In this document: positions 42,434-51,296 of the stretch, in pieces
Layout of the letters: every line of letters starts with the position of its first letter
Position numbering within the stretch: position 1 is the stretch's first letter
Assembly (NCBI GenBank): GCA_016705685.1
Contig: JADJLB010000010.1
Span: 402,501-466,500 of the forward strand
DNA: 64,000 bases
Source of the DNA: Propionivibrio sp.
Lineage (GTDB): Bacteria > Pseudomonadota > Gammaproteobacteria > Burkholderiales > Rhodocyclaceae
Reading direction: 5' to 3'
Made by a program: the position numbers and the translations under genes
Notes under the pieces: model-generated
Database searches by the model: none
Seen by the model: only the letters and a program-made list of their open reading frames with translations
What the model was told of the DNA's origin: nothing

Positions 42434-45016
42434 ATGGACGTAACACGCATCAGAGCCTTGCGCGGACCCAATCTGTGGAGCAAGCATACGGCGATTGAGG
42501 CGATCATCTCGTGTAGCGAAATCGAGCGCGTCATCGACAATATTCCGGGCTTTGAGGCACGTTTGCGCGAACGCTTTCCCGAAATTGCCCTGCTTCAACC
42601 GACCGTCAGCGACGATGTCATTTCCATGGCCCACGCCCTTGAATTCGCCGCGCTCGGGCTGCAGGCGCAAGCCGGTTGTCCGGTGACCTTCAGCCGCACG
42701 GCGCAGACCTTGGAGCCCGGCGTTTATCAGGTGGTAGTCGAATACAGCGAAGAAGCCGTAGGCCGGCTGGCCTTCGAGCTGGCACAGGAACTGTGCCAGG
42801 CCGCTACCGACGATCTTCCCTTCGATCTGGGCAACGCCTTGCATCGACTGCGCGAACTCGATGAGGACGTGCGCCTCGGACCGAGCACCGGATCCATCGT
42901 CTATGCGGCCGTGGCGCGCGGCATCCCTTACCGCCGATTGACCGAAGGCAGCATGGTGCAATTCGGCTGGGGCAGCAAACAGCGCCGCATCCAGGCCGCA
43001 GAAACCGACCGCACCAGTGCAGTGGCCGAAGCCATCGCACAGGACAAGGAATTGACCAAGACCTTGCTGCACGCCGCCGGCGTTCCAGTACCGGCGGGTC
43101 GTCCAGCCGAAGATGCGGCTGATGCCTGGGCTGTCGCTTGTGAAATCGGTGTCCCGGTTGTCGTCAAGCCGCAGGACGGCAATCAGGGCAAGGGAGTTGC
43201 CGTCAATCTGTCAACACGCGAGCAAATTGAGGCTGCCTACGCCGTTGCTGCAGAGATCAGCAACGAGGTCTTGGTCGAGCGGTTCATTCCCGGACACGAT
43301 TATCGCGTGCTGGTGGTCGGCAACAAGCTGATCGCTGCCGCACGCCGCGAACCACCGCACGTTACCGGCGATGGTACGCGCAGCGTTCGGGAACTCGTCG
43401 AACTGGTCAACAGCGATCCCAAGCGCGGCGCGGGTCATGCAACCTCGCTGACCCGTATCAGTTTCGACGACATTGCCCTCGCCCGTCTGGCAACCGAGGG
43501 CTTGACCGCTGACTCGGTGCCGGCCAAAGGCGCCCGCGTGGTATTGCGCGACAATGCCAATCTATCCACCGGGGGTACGGCCACCGATGTGACCGACGAT
43601 GTCCACCCCGAATTTGCCGCGCGCGCCGTCGCCGCAGCACAGACCATCGGCCTGGACATTGCCGGCGTCGACATCGTTTGCAACAGCGTGTTGCGGCCGC
43701 TCGAAGAACAGGGTGGCGGGATTGTCGAACTCAATGCCGCACCCGGACTGCGCATGCACCTGCAACCGTCCTACGGAAAGGGGCGTGCCGTCGGCGAAGC
43801 GATTATCGCCAATATGTTTGCCGACGGAGACGATGCGCGTATCCCGGTAGTTGCCGTCGCCGGAACCAACGGCAAAACCACGACGGTGCGCCTGATCGCC
43901 AGCGTTTTTTCCAGCCTCGGCCTGTGTGTCGGCATGACCAGCACCGACGGCGTCTATATTGATGGCCGGCGTATCGACACTGGCGACTGCAGCGGCCCGA
44001 AAAGCGCCAAGAACGTGCTGCTCCACCCCGACGTCGATGCGGCTGTTTTTGAAACCGCGCGTGGCGGCGTCTTGCGCGAGGGTTTGGGTTTCGATTACTG
44101 CGATGTGGCGGTAGTCACCAATATCGGCAAGGGCGACCACCTCGGGCTGTCGTATATCAGCACAGTGGATGAACTGGCCGTTGTCAAGCGCGTGATCGTC
44201 CGCAACGTCAAGCCGGACGTCGGCGTTGCCGTGCTCAATGCCGCCGATCCGATGGTTGTGCGCATGGCCGATGCCTGCCCCGGCAAAGTGACCTTTTTCG
44301 CCCGCGACCGTAACCACCCGGTCATGGCCATGCACCGCGCCCAGGGCAAACGCGTGGTTTACCTGGATGCCGATTCGATCGTCGCCACCGAAGGCGGCTT
44401 CGAGCAGCGCATTCCGCTGGCTGAAATCCCGGTTACCGCCAATGGCGCCATCGGCTTCCAGGTCGAAAACGCGATGGCCGCAGCCGGCGCGGGTTGGGCG
44501 CTGGGCATCGACTGGTCGGTCATTCGTGCCGGCCTGGCCAATTTTGTAAACGACGCACAAAGCGCTCCCGGCCGTTTCAATCTGTTCAATTACCGGGGTG
44601 CCACACTGATCGCCGATTACGGCCACAACCCCGACGCGATCATGGCGCTGGTTGGAGCCATCGACAACATGCCTTGTTCGGCAGGCGCGCGACGTTCAGT
44701 CGTGATCAGCGGCGCTGGCGATCGGCGTGATGAAGACATCCGCCAACAGACCGAAATTCTTGGCGACGCATTCGATCAGGTCGTTCTTTATCAGGATCAG
44801 TGCCAACGCGGACGCGCGGACGGCGAAGTGCTGGCGCTTCTTCAGCTTGGCCTGAAAAATGCCACGCGCACAACCGACATCCGGGAAATTCATGGCGAGT
44901 TTCTGGCCATCGACACGGCGCTCGCCGAGCTGAAGCCCGGAGACCTGTGCCTGATCCTCATAGATCAGATCGAGGAAGCCCTGGCGCACATTGCCAAGCG
45001 GGTGGCAGAAGGTTGA
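42434..45016 (+). CDS. cphA: Cyanophycin synthetase CphA
   Basis: An 860-residue enzyme that makes the storage polymer multi-L-arginyl-poly-L-aspartate. It has an N-terminal domain, an ATP-grasp domain that adds Asp (VVVKPQDGNQGKGVAVNL, LVERFIPGHDYRVLVVG, ELNAAPGLRMHL), and a Mur-ligase-like domain that adds Arg. The latter has P-loop GTNGKTTT (about residues 477-484) and an intact C-terminal lobe (ISGAGDRRDEDIRQQTEILG). AAAAGGAAAA precedes the ATG. It lies 81 bases after cphA'. No cyanophycinase gene is in the window. Confidence 0.96.
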   Translation: MDVTRIRALRGPNLWSKHTAIEAIISCSEIERVIDNIPGFEARLRERFPEIALLQPTVSDDVISMAHALEFAALGLQAQAGCPVTFSRTAQTLEPGVYQVVVEYSEEAVGRLAFELAQELCQAATDDLPFDLGNALHRLRELDEDVRLGPSTGSIVYAAVARGIPYRRLTEGSMVQFGWGSKQRRIQAAETDRTSAVAEAIAQDKELTKTLLHAAGVPVPAGRPAEDAADAWAVACEIGVPVVVKPQDGNQGKGVAVNLSTREQIEAAYAVAAEISNEVLVERFIPGHDYRVLVVGNKLIAAARREPPHVTGDGTRSVRELVELVNSDPKRGAGHATSLTRISFDDIALARLATEGLTADSVPAKGARVVLRDNANLSTGGTATDVTDDVHPEFAARAVAAAQTIGLDIAGVDIVCNSVLRPLEEQGGGIVELNAAPGLRMHLQPSYGKGRAVGEAIIANMFADGDDARIPVVAVAGTNGKTTTVRLIASVFSSLGLCVGMTSTDGVYIDGRRIDTGDCSGPKSAKNVLLHPDVDAAVFETARGGVLREGLGFDYCDVAVVTNIGKGDHLGLSYISTVDELAVVKRVIVRNVKPDVGVAVLNAADPMVVRMADACPGKVTFFARDRNHPVMAMHRAQGKRVVYLDADSIVATEGGFEQRIPLAEIPVTANGAIGFQVENAMAAAGAGWALGIDWSVIRAGLANFVNDAQSAPGRFNLFNYRGATLIADYGHNPDAIMALVGAIDNMPCSAGARRSVVISGAGDRRDEDIRQQTEILGDAFDQVVLYQDQCQRGRADGEVLALLQLGLKNATRTTDIREIHGEFLAIDTALAELKPGDLCLILIDQIEEALAHIAKRVAEG

Positions 45017-45100
45017 GTTGCGTTTCGAGCGCGGACCGACCAAGCGTCTGGCACCCGACAGGGTTCCGCCTTTATTCTGCGGATAAAGACGTTGAAATGA

Positions 45101-46210
45101 CTACCCTTCCTTGGTTGTGAGGGCTGTTTCCACCGGCAACTGCTTCGGCCGCAGGAAAGCCTTGCGCGCCAGATGGTAGGCCAGCAGCAGGAAGGGCATG
45201 CGCATCCAGTGCGAACGGATATAGAGGGCAAACCGGGCTAATCCTGTCCCTGGCGTATTACAACTGTCATGCGTGGGCCTCAGCGCGCGCAGATAACAAA
45301 AATCCACCAGGCTGGCAATGCCAAGAGGTGGTTTGCCAATCTCCGCCGCATTGATCACCGCTTGCGGAACCGGCGTATCGAGCATCGTGGTTGTATATCG
45401 GATCGCATAGTAGAGGGGTCGGGTCAGCCCCAATTCGATGGCCCGCGGGACCAGTGCGGACCAAAACTCCGGATTGTCCCCAAAATGACGCAACAGGCTG
45501 TCAAGATCGAACAGATCACGTAAACCATTATCCAGCGCACCCTCATGAAAAAGGTGTGTTGCGCTATGCAGCAACATATCTTCCGGTTTCAGGACGTAAA
45601 GATTTTCGTAGCCCGGCAGTGCAACCACGGCCTTCAGTAACGCCGGTGTATTGACCTTGATGCGGGCGGTTTCGGGCAGGATGGCATGGTGCACATCGAT
45701 GCTCGTGCCACGCCGGACATGGCGCATGGGAGGAATTTCATGCATCCAGCGTCGGTAATAGCGCTGGTCATAGTCGTCGTGATGCGTCCCCTGCCATCCA
45801 TTCAGCATCAACGCGCTTTCGACCTCGGCCACGTGCTTCTTTGGCACGATGATGTCGATGTCGGAGAACGTTCGTCCGTTGGCAGCCGGTAGTCCTGCCA
45901 TGACGTAGGCCGCGCCTTTGAGCAAGGTAATCTTCACGCCGGCGTTAGCGAGCGCATTCTGGATGCAATCAACTTCCCAACGCATGGCAACATCCTGCCG
46001 CTCAACCATGCGCAGTGCCGAAAAGAGATGCAATCGCGGTGAATTCGGCACCTTCTCGATTTGGCCATTCTGAATCAATAGATGCGCCAGGCGTGCCAAG
46101 AGGTTGGATCGTCTTGCTTGGCGGATCAACAGATCCCAGTCCATTTCGGACAGCGTCGGCAGCAAATCCGGGGCGAGCAAAGCGGTGACGATTTGGTCTC
46201 GTGGAATCAT
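45101..46210 (-). CDS. Nucleotidyltransferase-fold protein of an HprK-related cassette (PF14907-like)
   Basis: A 369-residue protein of the uncharacterised nucleotidyltransferase family. The motif GRTFSDIDIIVPKKHV (D117 and D119) gives two metal-binding acids, preceded by the LLKGAAYVMAGLP loop. The C-terminal part is helical (LRDLFDLDSLLRHFGDNPEF) and ends in a basic hydrophobic tail. Its ATG overlaps the stop of the HprK-related gene (ATGA). Homologues accompany HprK-like kinases in some lasso-peptide clusters and in the 'HPr-rel-A' cassette. The reaction here, transfer of a nucleotide or phosphate to an unknown acceptor, is inferred. Confidence 0.82.
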   Translation of the reverse strand: MIPRDQIVTALLAPDLLPTLSEMDWDLLIRQARRSNLLARLAHLLIQNGQIEKVPNSPRLHLFSALRMVERQDVAMRWEVDCIQNALANAGVKITLLKGAAYVMAGLPAANGRTFSDIDIIVPKKHVAEVESALMLNGWQGTHHDDYDQRYYRRWMHEIPPMRHVRRGTSIDVHHAILPETARIKVNTPALLKAVVALPGYENLYVLKPEDMLLHSATHLFHEGALDNGLRDLFDLDSLLRHFGDNPEFWSALVPRAIELGLTRPLYYAIRYTTTMLDTPVPQAVINAAEIGKPPLGIASLVDFCYLRALRPTHDSCNTPGTGLARFALYIRSHWMRMPFLLLAYHLARKAFLRPKQLPVETALTTKEG

Positions 46211-47124
46211 TCGATACGCCCGGCTAGCAAATCATCAAAAACCCGCTCGGCGTCGTCGAGGCGACTGTAAGTCAGTTGAAAGCACTGGCTTTGGTCGATC
46301 AGCCGGCCAACCGCATCAAAACCACGTGAACCCTGAATATCGTAATTGAACGATTGTTCGGCGATCAGCATGAAGGTGCGCGCCCGACTATGCCGTTCCA
46401 ACTGGGGTGAAGCACCGGCAGTGTACTTCGGTAACACCACCCATGCCGGGCAAGCTGGCTGGTTCATCCGCTGAACACTATCCACCGGCGGGCGCATCAA
46501 CGCAATCGTACCCTTCGTCGTATCGGGCACCGATGCGGTAAACACCGCCGCAGGGGCAAACTGTTTGATAACGTCTACGGACACATTTTTGAGATTTACT
46601 GGGCGACACATCCCGTAAATCAAATCGCTATCCATGTCCAAAAGCGCGAGTTCGTCCGAAAGGAGGCGCCACCCGCGATTGACCAGTCCCGCACAGAGCG
46701 TGCTCTTACCCGAACCAGGGGGAGCGGGCAGAATTGCCGCCTTCCCCTCTCTTTCGATTACAGCGGCATGAATAATCAGATACTGATGACTATGCGCGGC
46801 AACGCACCAGTTGAGCCCCCACTCGAGCATGGCAAACGCCTGGTCAGCGGGCAACGGAATAAACGACGGGCGCCCGTCGAAATAGAAACGAACTTGCGGT
46901 TTCGCCCATCGTCTCAGGCCAGTATCCAGCGCCACCTTGACGTGAAAATCGGCGAAAGTGTTCTCGGGGCTGGTATGGAAATCGGCGTACATCAACGCGA
47001 TATCGCGTGCAATGCTTACGACATCCGAATTCAATCGCGCAACGAAAGGGCCGAGATTAAGCAACAACGCGCCGCAGCGAAGCCGACTTTCAAGCTCCGC
47101 TTCAGTGAATTCAGAAATTTTCAA
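46207..47124 (-). CDS. HprK-related kinase A
   Basis: A 305-residue protein whose C-terminal half resembles HPr kinase: the strand-and-histidine segment LIIHAAVIERE, Walker A PAPPGSGKST (about 133-142) and the acidic LLSDELALLDM segment. The N-terminal half is unlike HprK and is shared with the family named HprK-related kinase A. There is no HPr gene nearby, so the substrate is probably not HPr. The start is a TTG at 47124 overlapping the PqqD-like stop (TTGA); no ATG is suitably placed and no ribosome-binding site is visible, so translation depends on the upstream gene. Confidence 0.85.
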   Translation of the reverse strand: MKISEFTEAELESRLRCGALLLNLGPFVARLNSDVVSIARDIALMYADFHTSPENTFADFHVKVALDTGLRRWAKPQVRFYFDGRPSFIPLPADQAFAMLEWGLNWCVAAHSHQYLIIHAAVIEREGKAAILPAPPGSGKSTLCAGLVNRGWRLLSDELALLDMDSDLIYGMCRPVNLKNVSVDVIKQFAPAAVFTASVPDTTKGTIALMRPPVDSVQRMNQPACPAWVVLPKYTAGASPQLERHSRARTFMLIAEQSFNYDIQGSRGFDAVGRLIDQSQCFQLTYSRLDDAERVFDDLLAGRIE

Positions 47125-47420
47125 TTAGGGGTGTTGTAGACGAGGCCGACACCACGCAACTGTATCAGAGTTGTTTCGATGACCTCAAGAGCAACTTTTT
47201 GATCGTCGTCCTGAAATACATCATGCAGCTCAGTTGCCAGCATCGCGGAAGTACATGGAGCTGACTCGACCATCTCAAGAATCACTGCAGCCAGCGGTTC
47301 CAGAAGGTGCGTATCGCCACTTGATTTGTGGTAAACGACAATCAGGTCGTCGTCGCCCCAATCACGATACTGCGAAACACTCGCCGAAGCCGGATACCAT
47401 CGGCGAGTTGAACTATCCAT
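47121..47420 (-). CDS. PqqD-family peptide chaperone-like protein of the HprK-related cassette
   Basis: A 99-residue PqqD-like winged-helix protein, of the type that binds leader peptides for modifying enzymes. It has WGDDDLIVVYHKSSGDTHLL, EPLAAVILEMVESAP and a C-terminal IETTLIQLRGVGLVY. The ATG at 47420 is taken, although an in-frame GTG or TTG just upstream is possible and no clear ribosome-binding site is seen. It is followed by overlapping kinase and nucleotidyltransferase genes. No radical-SAM enzyme or cyclase is present, so the modification differs from PQQ or lasso-peptide maturation. Confidence 0.8.
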   Translation of the reverse strand: MDSSTRRWYPASASVSQYRDWGDDDLIVVYHKSSGDTHLLEPLAAVILEMVESAPCTSAMLATELHDVFQDDDQKVALEVIETTLIQLRGVGLVYNTPN

Positions 47421-47485
47421 CACCAATCAGGGCTGGGCCGCGAGTACGTTAAGAATCGACTTTGATCGCTGTCACACACCGACAA

Positions 47486-48172
47486 CTACGGTTGGACAAT
47501 CCAGTTATTGAACAGGTAACTGACGATATCCGTTTGGTTCCAAACAAAAGAAACGTTTGGAGGAGAATATGAGCCACTGGCCATCTTCTTCAGCTCGGCG
47601 AGCGTTACACAGCGGTCCAGGTCATACGGTGAAGCAAGCGGGGCCAGAAGTATGTAGTTCAATTGTGCGACGATAATATATTTCTGGAAATCGGTACCCG
47701 AGCTCAAGACCACTTTCACATAGGCCGAATTGCTCAATCCGGACGGCCTGCCCAAACCTGGGACATTCCCGAACAACTTGGCAACCGTAACTTTTGTATA
47801 GTCAAACTGGCCTGAATTGTTCTTGATACCATTGTACTTGGCGTACAACTTCGCCCACGGATTTCCGACCCCAAGCCGGTCGGAGTTGCTGACCCAATTG
47901 GAAATCGTCCAAGTTTCGTCAGCCCACTTTTTGTGACCCTCGTTGGTTGCAAGACTGGTGTGCGGGTTTAACTGCTCCGACCCCCAAGCCGAGGGCGATT
48001 TGCAATGCCAGGCCAACACCGGCCGACTGGCCAGGGTCAACAGGACGGGCGCCGCGGCAACGCCCCGCTTAAGCAACCGGCGCCGGGCAGAGGCACGAGA
48101 GGGCTGCACTGGCGAAATTGCCTCCTTAGCCAAGGTCTCTTCCTGTGAATGTTCGTTTTGCATGTCGCTCAT
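47486..48172 (-). CDS. Putative exported protein with twin-arginine-like signal, candidate substrate of the HprK-related cassette
   Basis: A 228-residue protein of no family I can name. A polar N-terminal stretch of 28 residues precedes ARRRLLKRGVAAAPVLLTLA (29-48) and RPVLA, predicted cleavage after A54; the mature chain starts WHCKSPSAWGSE. The RR-x-L-L-K pattern suggests Tat export, but Sec is possible. The remainder is rich in Asn, Ser and Tyr and has no catalytic motif. The start at 48172 has AGGA 8 bases upstream. It is 65 bases before the PqqD-like gene, on the same strand. Proteins with the APVLLTLASRPVLA-type signal recur next to this cassette and PEP-CTERM loci (recollection, not searched). 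Confidence 0.7.
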   Translation of the reverse strand: MSDMQNEHSQEETLAKEAISPVQPSRASARRRLLKRGVAAAPVLLTLASRPVLAWHCKSPSAWGSEQLNPHTSLATNEGHKKWADETWTISNWVSNSDRLGVGNPWAKLYAKYNGIKNNSGQFDYTKVTVAKLFGNVPGLGRPSGLSNSAYVKVVLSSGTDFQKYIIVAQLNYILLAPLASPYDLDRCVTLAELKKMASGSYSPPNVSFVWNQTDIVSYLFNNWIVQP

Positions 48173-48508
48173 GGTCAATCCTTTAGCTTGCTCTATCCAT
48201 AAACCAGGGCACAACTCTAGCAATCTGCGGCCAACATGGACGTGAACTATTTCACGAACTTCATTCAAAGTGCACCTGGTTTGTTCCTGCAATTACTTAA
48301 GCAAAATACATGCCGAACAAAATATATTCCTATTACCCATTGTTTATTAAAAACTTTGTTAAGGTCAGCCGCAAATTTCACCTTAACCTGAAAATCAAAG
48401 TGTAAATTTCGTCGACACACTAGAACCGCTTAAGCCAAACAAAAGACTAAGCTCAAAAAACTTTCAAAGCGGAGCATAGCCAATTCAATCCGGCAAAGCT
48501 GCCTCGCA
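48173..48508. other. AT-rich intergenic stretch before the exported-protein gene
   Basis: 336 bases with no gene I can support, clearly richer in A and T than the flanking genes. It holds a small palindrome (separate entry) and the likely promoter of the exported protein and cassette. Candidate -10 boxes such as TATATT are present on the minus strand, but no -35 stands out and no sigma-54 site was found. Confidence 0.6.
48241..48256. promoter_or_regulatory. Palindrome CGTGAA-CTAT-TTCACG
   Basis: Perfect 6-base inverted arms around 4 bases, about 70 bases upstream of the exported-protein start, in the AT-rich leader. It could be an operator or a small hairpin in the 5' leader. Confidence 0.35.
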
Positions 48509-49294
48509 TTATTGCAGATCGCCTATCAATTCCTGCAAATACCTTACCGGGATAGCAAAACTGATCCCTGAAGGGTGCGTCAATGCGGACTCCTTGGTAC
48601 CTTTGACAAACACCATATTGATAATCCCGATCACTTCGCCTTTTTCCATTTCGTAGAGCGGGCCCCCGCTGTTCCCCGGATAGGCGGTTCCATCCAACTG
48701 ATAGACTTCAAACGAACCGCTTTTCAATCGTTTGATCACTTTTGAATTCAATTGATGCGCTGTCGCACTGGGTATGGCAACTTGAGTGATGGCCGAAACG
48801 ATACCCCGGTGGGTCACCGGCGACAGGCCAAGCACGTTACCGATCGGGAAACCGGTAAACGCAACGCTTTGCCCTTCGCGTATTGGTCCTCCGGAATGCA
48901 GGACCATCGCCGGCAAGGGCGTTCCTTCAATGCGCAGCAGAGCCAGGTCATGGGCGGGGTCGGTCACTACAATTTTTGCTGCACGTTGCTGTGGTCCTTG
49001 TCGACTCGTGGGCACAATAACCATCAATGTTTCATCAATTTCCGAGTTCAAACTATCAGGTATGACATGGGCGTTTGTTGCAATCAGGTTGCCATTTCCG
49101 ACCACGAATCCGGCGCCCCTGATTGCGTATACCGGGCTGCGCGTCTTGGCGTAAGTGGCGACAACCACTATCGACGGTTTGATCTGTTCGATCAACTCGG
49201 GCAAAGCGGCGCAAGCCAGTCCTGGCAGCGACAGCAGAACCACGAAAAAAAAACCGCTAAAGCCTGCTCTTCGGTTGAATATTTCCGAACGCAT
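48509..49294 (-). CDS. Trypsin-like serine protease (S1C type) of the exopolysaccharide locus
   Basis: A secreted protease. Counting from the GTG at 49321, the triad is H85 in ATNAHV, D125 in DPAHDLALL and S218 in GNSGGPL. There is no PDZ domain, unlike DegP. The ATG at 49294 gives a standard signal peptide (FSGFFFVVLLSLPGLACA) and is used here; the GTG at 49321 overlaps the upstream stop and would add nine residues. It is the last gene of the run that begins with the glycosyltransferase, and probably works in the periplasm on proteins tied to polymer export. Confidence 0.82.
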   Translation of the reverse strand: MRSEIFNRRAGFSGFFFVVLLSLPGLACAALPELIEQIKPSIVVVATYAKTRSPVYAIRGAGFVVGNGNLIATNAHVIPDSLNSEIDETLMVIVPTSRQGPQQRAAKIVVTDPAHDLALLRIEGTPLPAMVLHSGGPIREGQSVAFTGFPIGNVLGLSPVTHRGIVSAITQVAIPSATAHQLNSKVIKRLKSGSFEVYQLDGTAYPGNSGGPLYEMEKGEVIGIINMVFVKGTKESALTHPSGISFAIPVRYLQELIGDLQ

Positions 49295-49320
49295 CGAAGG
49301 TATCACGATGTCTCGAATCA

Positions 49321-50232
49321 CTAAAGCGATTTTGGAGCCCGGATTCGTGATAATTCCGGTGACGGATTCACCACGTTCGGGTCATAGGGATGCTCGTCTT
49401 TCTTGAATACGCTCATGATTCGCTTGACGTAATCACGAGTTTCGGCATAAGGGGGAACTCCCCGGAAGCGATTCACAGCGCCCTCGCCGGCATTGTAGGC
49501 GGCGGCGACGAGTGGAACATTCCCTTCGAAATAGGCCAGCAGCCAGCGAAGATAGGACATCCCGCCACGGATATTCTGTTCGGGATCGAACGGCTTCTTA
49601 ACGTTGAAACGTGCCGAGGTTTCGGGGATAAGCTGCATCAAACCCTGGGCATTCTTAGGCGATACGGCCGTAGGTTCAAAATTCGATTCGGCCCGGATAA
49701 CGGCCATGACCAGCCGCGGGCTGACACCATATTCCGGGGCAAGTTTTCGAACCAAGCCAAACACTTTCTGCTGCGCCGGGCTACTCGACTGCAAGGCTTT
49801 TTGAAACTCGGGGTCGGCGTCTGAGTAGCGCATACATTCGGGCATGGGGGCCACCGTCTCGCCGACGAATCGCAACATCTTCTTTGCTTGCGCATGCCCT
49901 TGATCCGCTGCCAGCTTGAAAAAGTAAGCAGCCATTTCATCGCTGTGTGGGAAGCCACGGCCATTGGCATACATCCAGCCCAGGCTGAACTGAGCCTCGG
50001 CATCCCCGTAGCGCGCACCATCGCAATAGAGACTGGCGGCACGAACGAGATCTTTGGAAACTCCTTCACCATGCTCATAGGACCGGGCTTCGTTCCTGAG
50101 CGTAACCAGATCTTCAGGTGCGGGGTCTTCAAATGCGGCATGTGCGAGCACCGGGGCAATAGCCAATAAAACAGCACAAAGAGCCGTGTATATTGGCTTA
50201 CCGACAAACAGCTTTCTAAAGACGGCAGGCAT
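49321..50232 (-). CDS. Lytic transglycosylase with Sel1-like repeats
   Basis: A 303-residue periplasmic protein: signal peptide (ALCAVLLAIAPVLAHA), two Sel1-type TPR-like repeats at about 45-118 (AASLYCDGARYGDAEAQFSL and YFFKLAADQGHAQAKKML), then an SLT domain with catalytic E182 in AVIRAESNFEP, GLMQLIPETSARF and AAAYNAGEGAV. It opens peptidoglycan, presumably to let an export machine cross the wall. It starts 2 bases after the epimerase stop and overlaps the protease gene's alternative GTG start by one base. Confidence 0.88.
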   Translation of the reverse strand: MPAVFRKLFVGKPIYTALCAVLLAIAPVLAHAAFEDPAPEDLVTLRNEARSYEHGEGVSKDLVRAASLYCDGARYGDAEAQFSLGWMYANGRGFPHSDEMAAYFFKLAADQGHAQAKKMLRFVGETVAPMPECMRYSDADPEFQKALQSSSPAQQKVFGLVRKLAPEYGVSPRLVMAVIRAESNFEPTAVSPKNAQGLMQLIPETSARFNVKKPFDPEQNIRGGMSYLRWLLAYFEGNVPLVAAAYNAGEGAVNRFRGVPPYAETRDYVKRIMSVFKKDEHPYDPNVVNPSPELSRIRAPKSL

Positions 50233-50234
50233 GA

Positions 50235-51296
50235 TCAAACCCCACAAAGCGACGATGCCGTGAGGTGTGAAACGTACCAGGGCATGGCAACACGAATGCC
50301 CTGTTCCAGCCTGTGTGTCGGCGAATAATTCAACAACCGTCTTGCTTTGGCGATATCGGCCTGTGAATGGCGTACGTCGCCAGAACGAAAGTCGCCATAA
50401 AGCGGCTTCAAGTGGCCGATCTCGGGTCTTGTTTCGGCAAGCACATTGCGCAGAAGTTCGAACAGGCGGTTCAGTGAAGTACGGTCATCCAGAGCCACGT
50501 TATAGACCTGATTGACAGCGTCCAAGTTATCCGACGTTGCCGCCAGGAGATTGGCTTGAACCGCGTTGTCGACAAAACAGAAATCCCGGCTGGTCTCTCC
50601 GTCACCGTTGATCAGCACTTCCTCACCGAGCAGCATGGCTCGTGTCCACCGGGGAATCACTGCTGCGTATGCGCCTTCCGGATCCTGCCGGGCTCCAAAT
50701 ACATTGAAATAGCGGAGCCCGATCGACGGGAAACCATAGCAGCGTCCAAACACTTCGGCATAAAGCTCATTGACCAACTTGGTCACGGCATAAGGCGATA
50801 ACGGCCGACCGATGGTTTGTTCCACCTTGGGCAAGTCTGGATGATCTCCATAGGTCGAACTCGATGCAGCATAAACAAACCGTCTGACTCTGGCATCTCG
50901 CGCCGCCACCAGCATGTTGAGAAATCCATCGATGTTTGCCGAATTGGTTGCCAGCGGATCGGCCAACGAACGGGGAACGGACCCCAGTGCCGCTTGATGC
51001 AGAACATAGTCAACGCCGCTACAAGCTTGTCGGCAAGCTTCCAAGTTGCGGATATCTGCTTCGACGAACTGAAATTTCTTCCACTGACTTGGAGAGACCA
51101 GCGTCTCGACTTCAACAAGGTTACGACGATGCCCGGTAGAAAAATTGTCAAGCCCGACGACTGATTGATCGAGCTTGAGCAAGGACTCAACAAGATGCGA
51201 CCCGATGAAGCCGGCACAACCGGTCACCAGCCAACGTGCTGGTGTTGCCCGCAGGCGAATTCCGAGCAATTCAAAGGCCGAGTTCACAGACGCCAC
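50235..51296 (-). CDS. UDP-sugar 4-epimerase (TviC/WbpP-like)
   Basis: A 353-residue extended short-chain dehydrogenase: NAD motif [17 protein letters not shown], catalytic Ser/Tyr/Lys region [10 protein letters not shown] and [10 protein letters not shown], and [20 protein letters not shown]. It matches epimerases acting on UDP-N-acetylhexosamines or their uronic acids, as in Vi antigen synthesis. The GTG start at 51296 lies inside the dehydrogenase gene (12-base overlap). Together with that gene it would make UDP-GalNAcA or a similar charged precursor. Confidence 0.9.
   Translation of the reverse strand: MASVNSAFELLGIRLRATPARWLVTGCAGFIGSHLVESLLKLDQSVVGLDNFSTGHRRNLVEVETLVSPSQWKKFQFVEADIRNLEACRQACSGVDYVLHQAALGSVPRSLADPLATNSANIDGFLNMLVAARDARVRRFVYAASSSTYGDHPDLPKVEQTIGRPLSPYAVTKLVNELYAEVFGRCYGFPSIGLRYFNVFGARQDPEGAYAAVIPRWTRAMLLGEEVLINGDGETSRDFCFVDNAVQANLLAATSDNLDAVNQVYNVALDDRTSLNRLFELLRNVLAETRPEIGHLKPLYGDFRSGDVRHSQADIAKARRLLNYSPTHRLEQGIRVAMPWYVSHLTASSLCGV

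Noticed and set aside
45017-45100. Terminator between cphA and the nucleotidyltransferase gene
   Set aside because: Only a 4-base CCGC/GCGG stem without a T-run; too weak to report.
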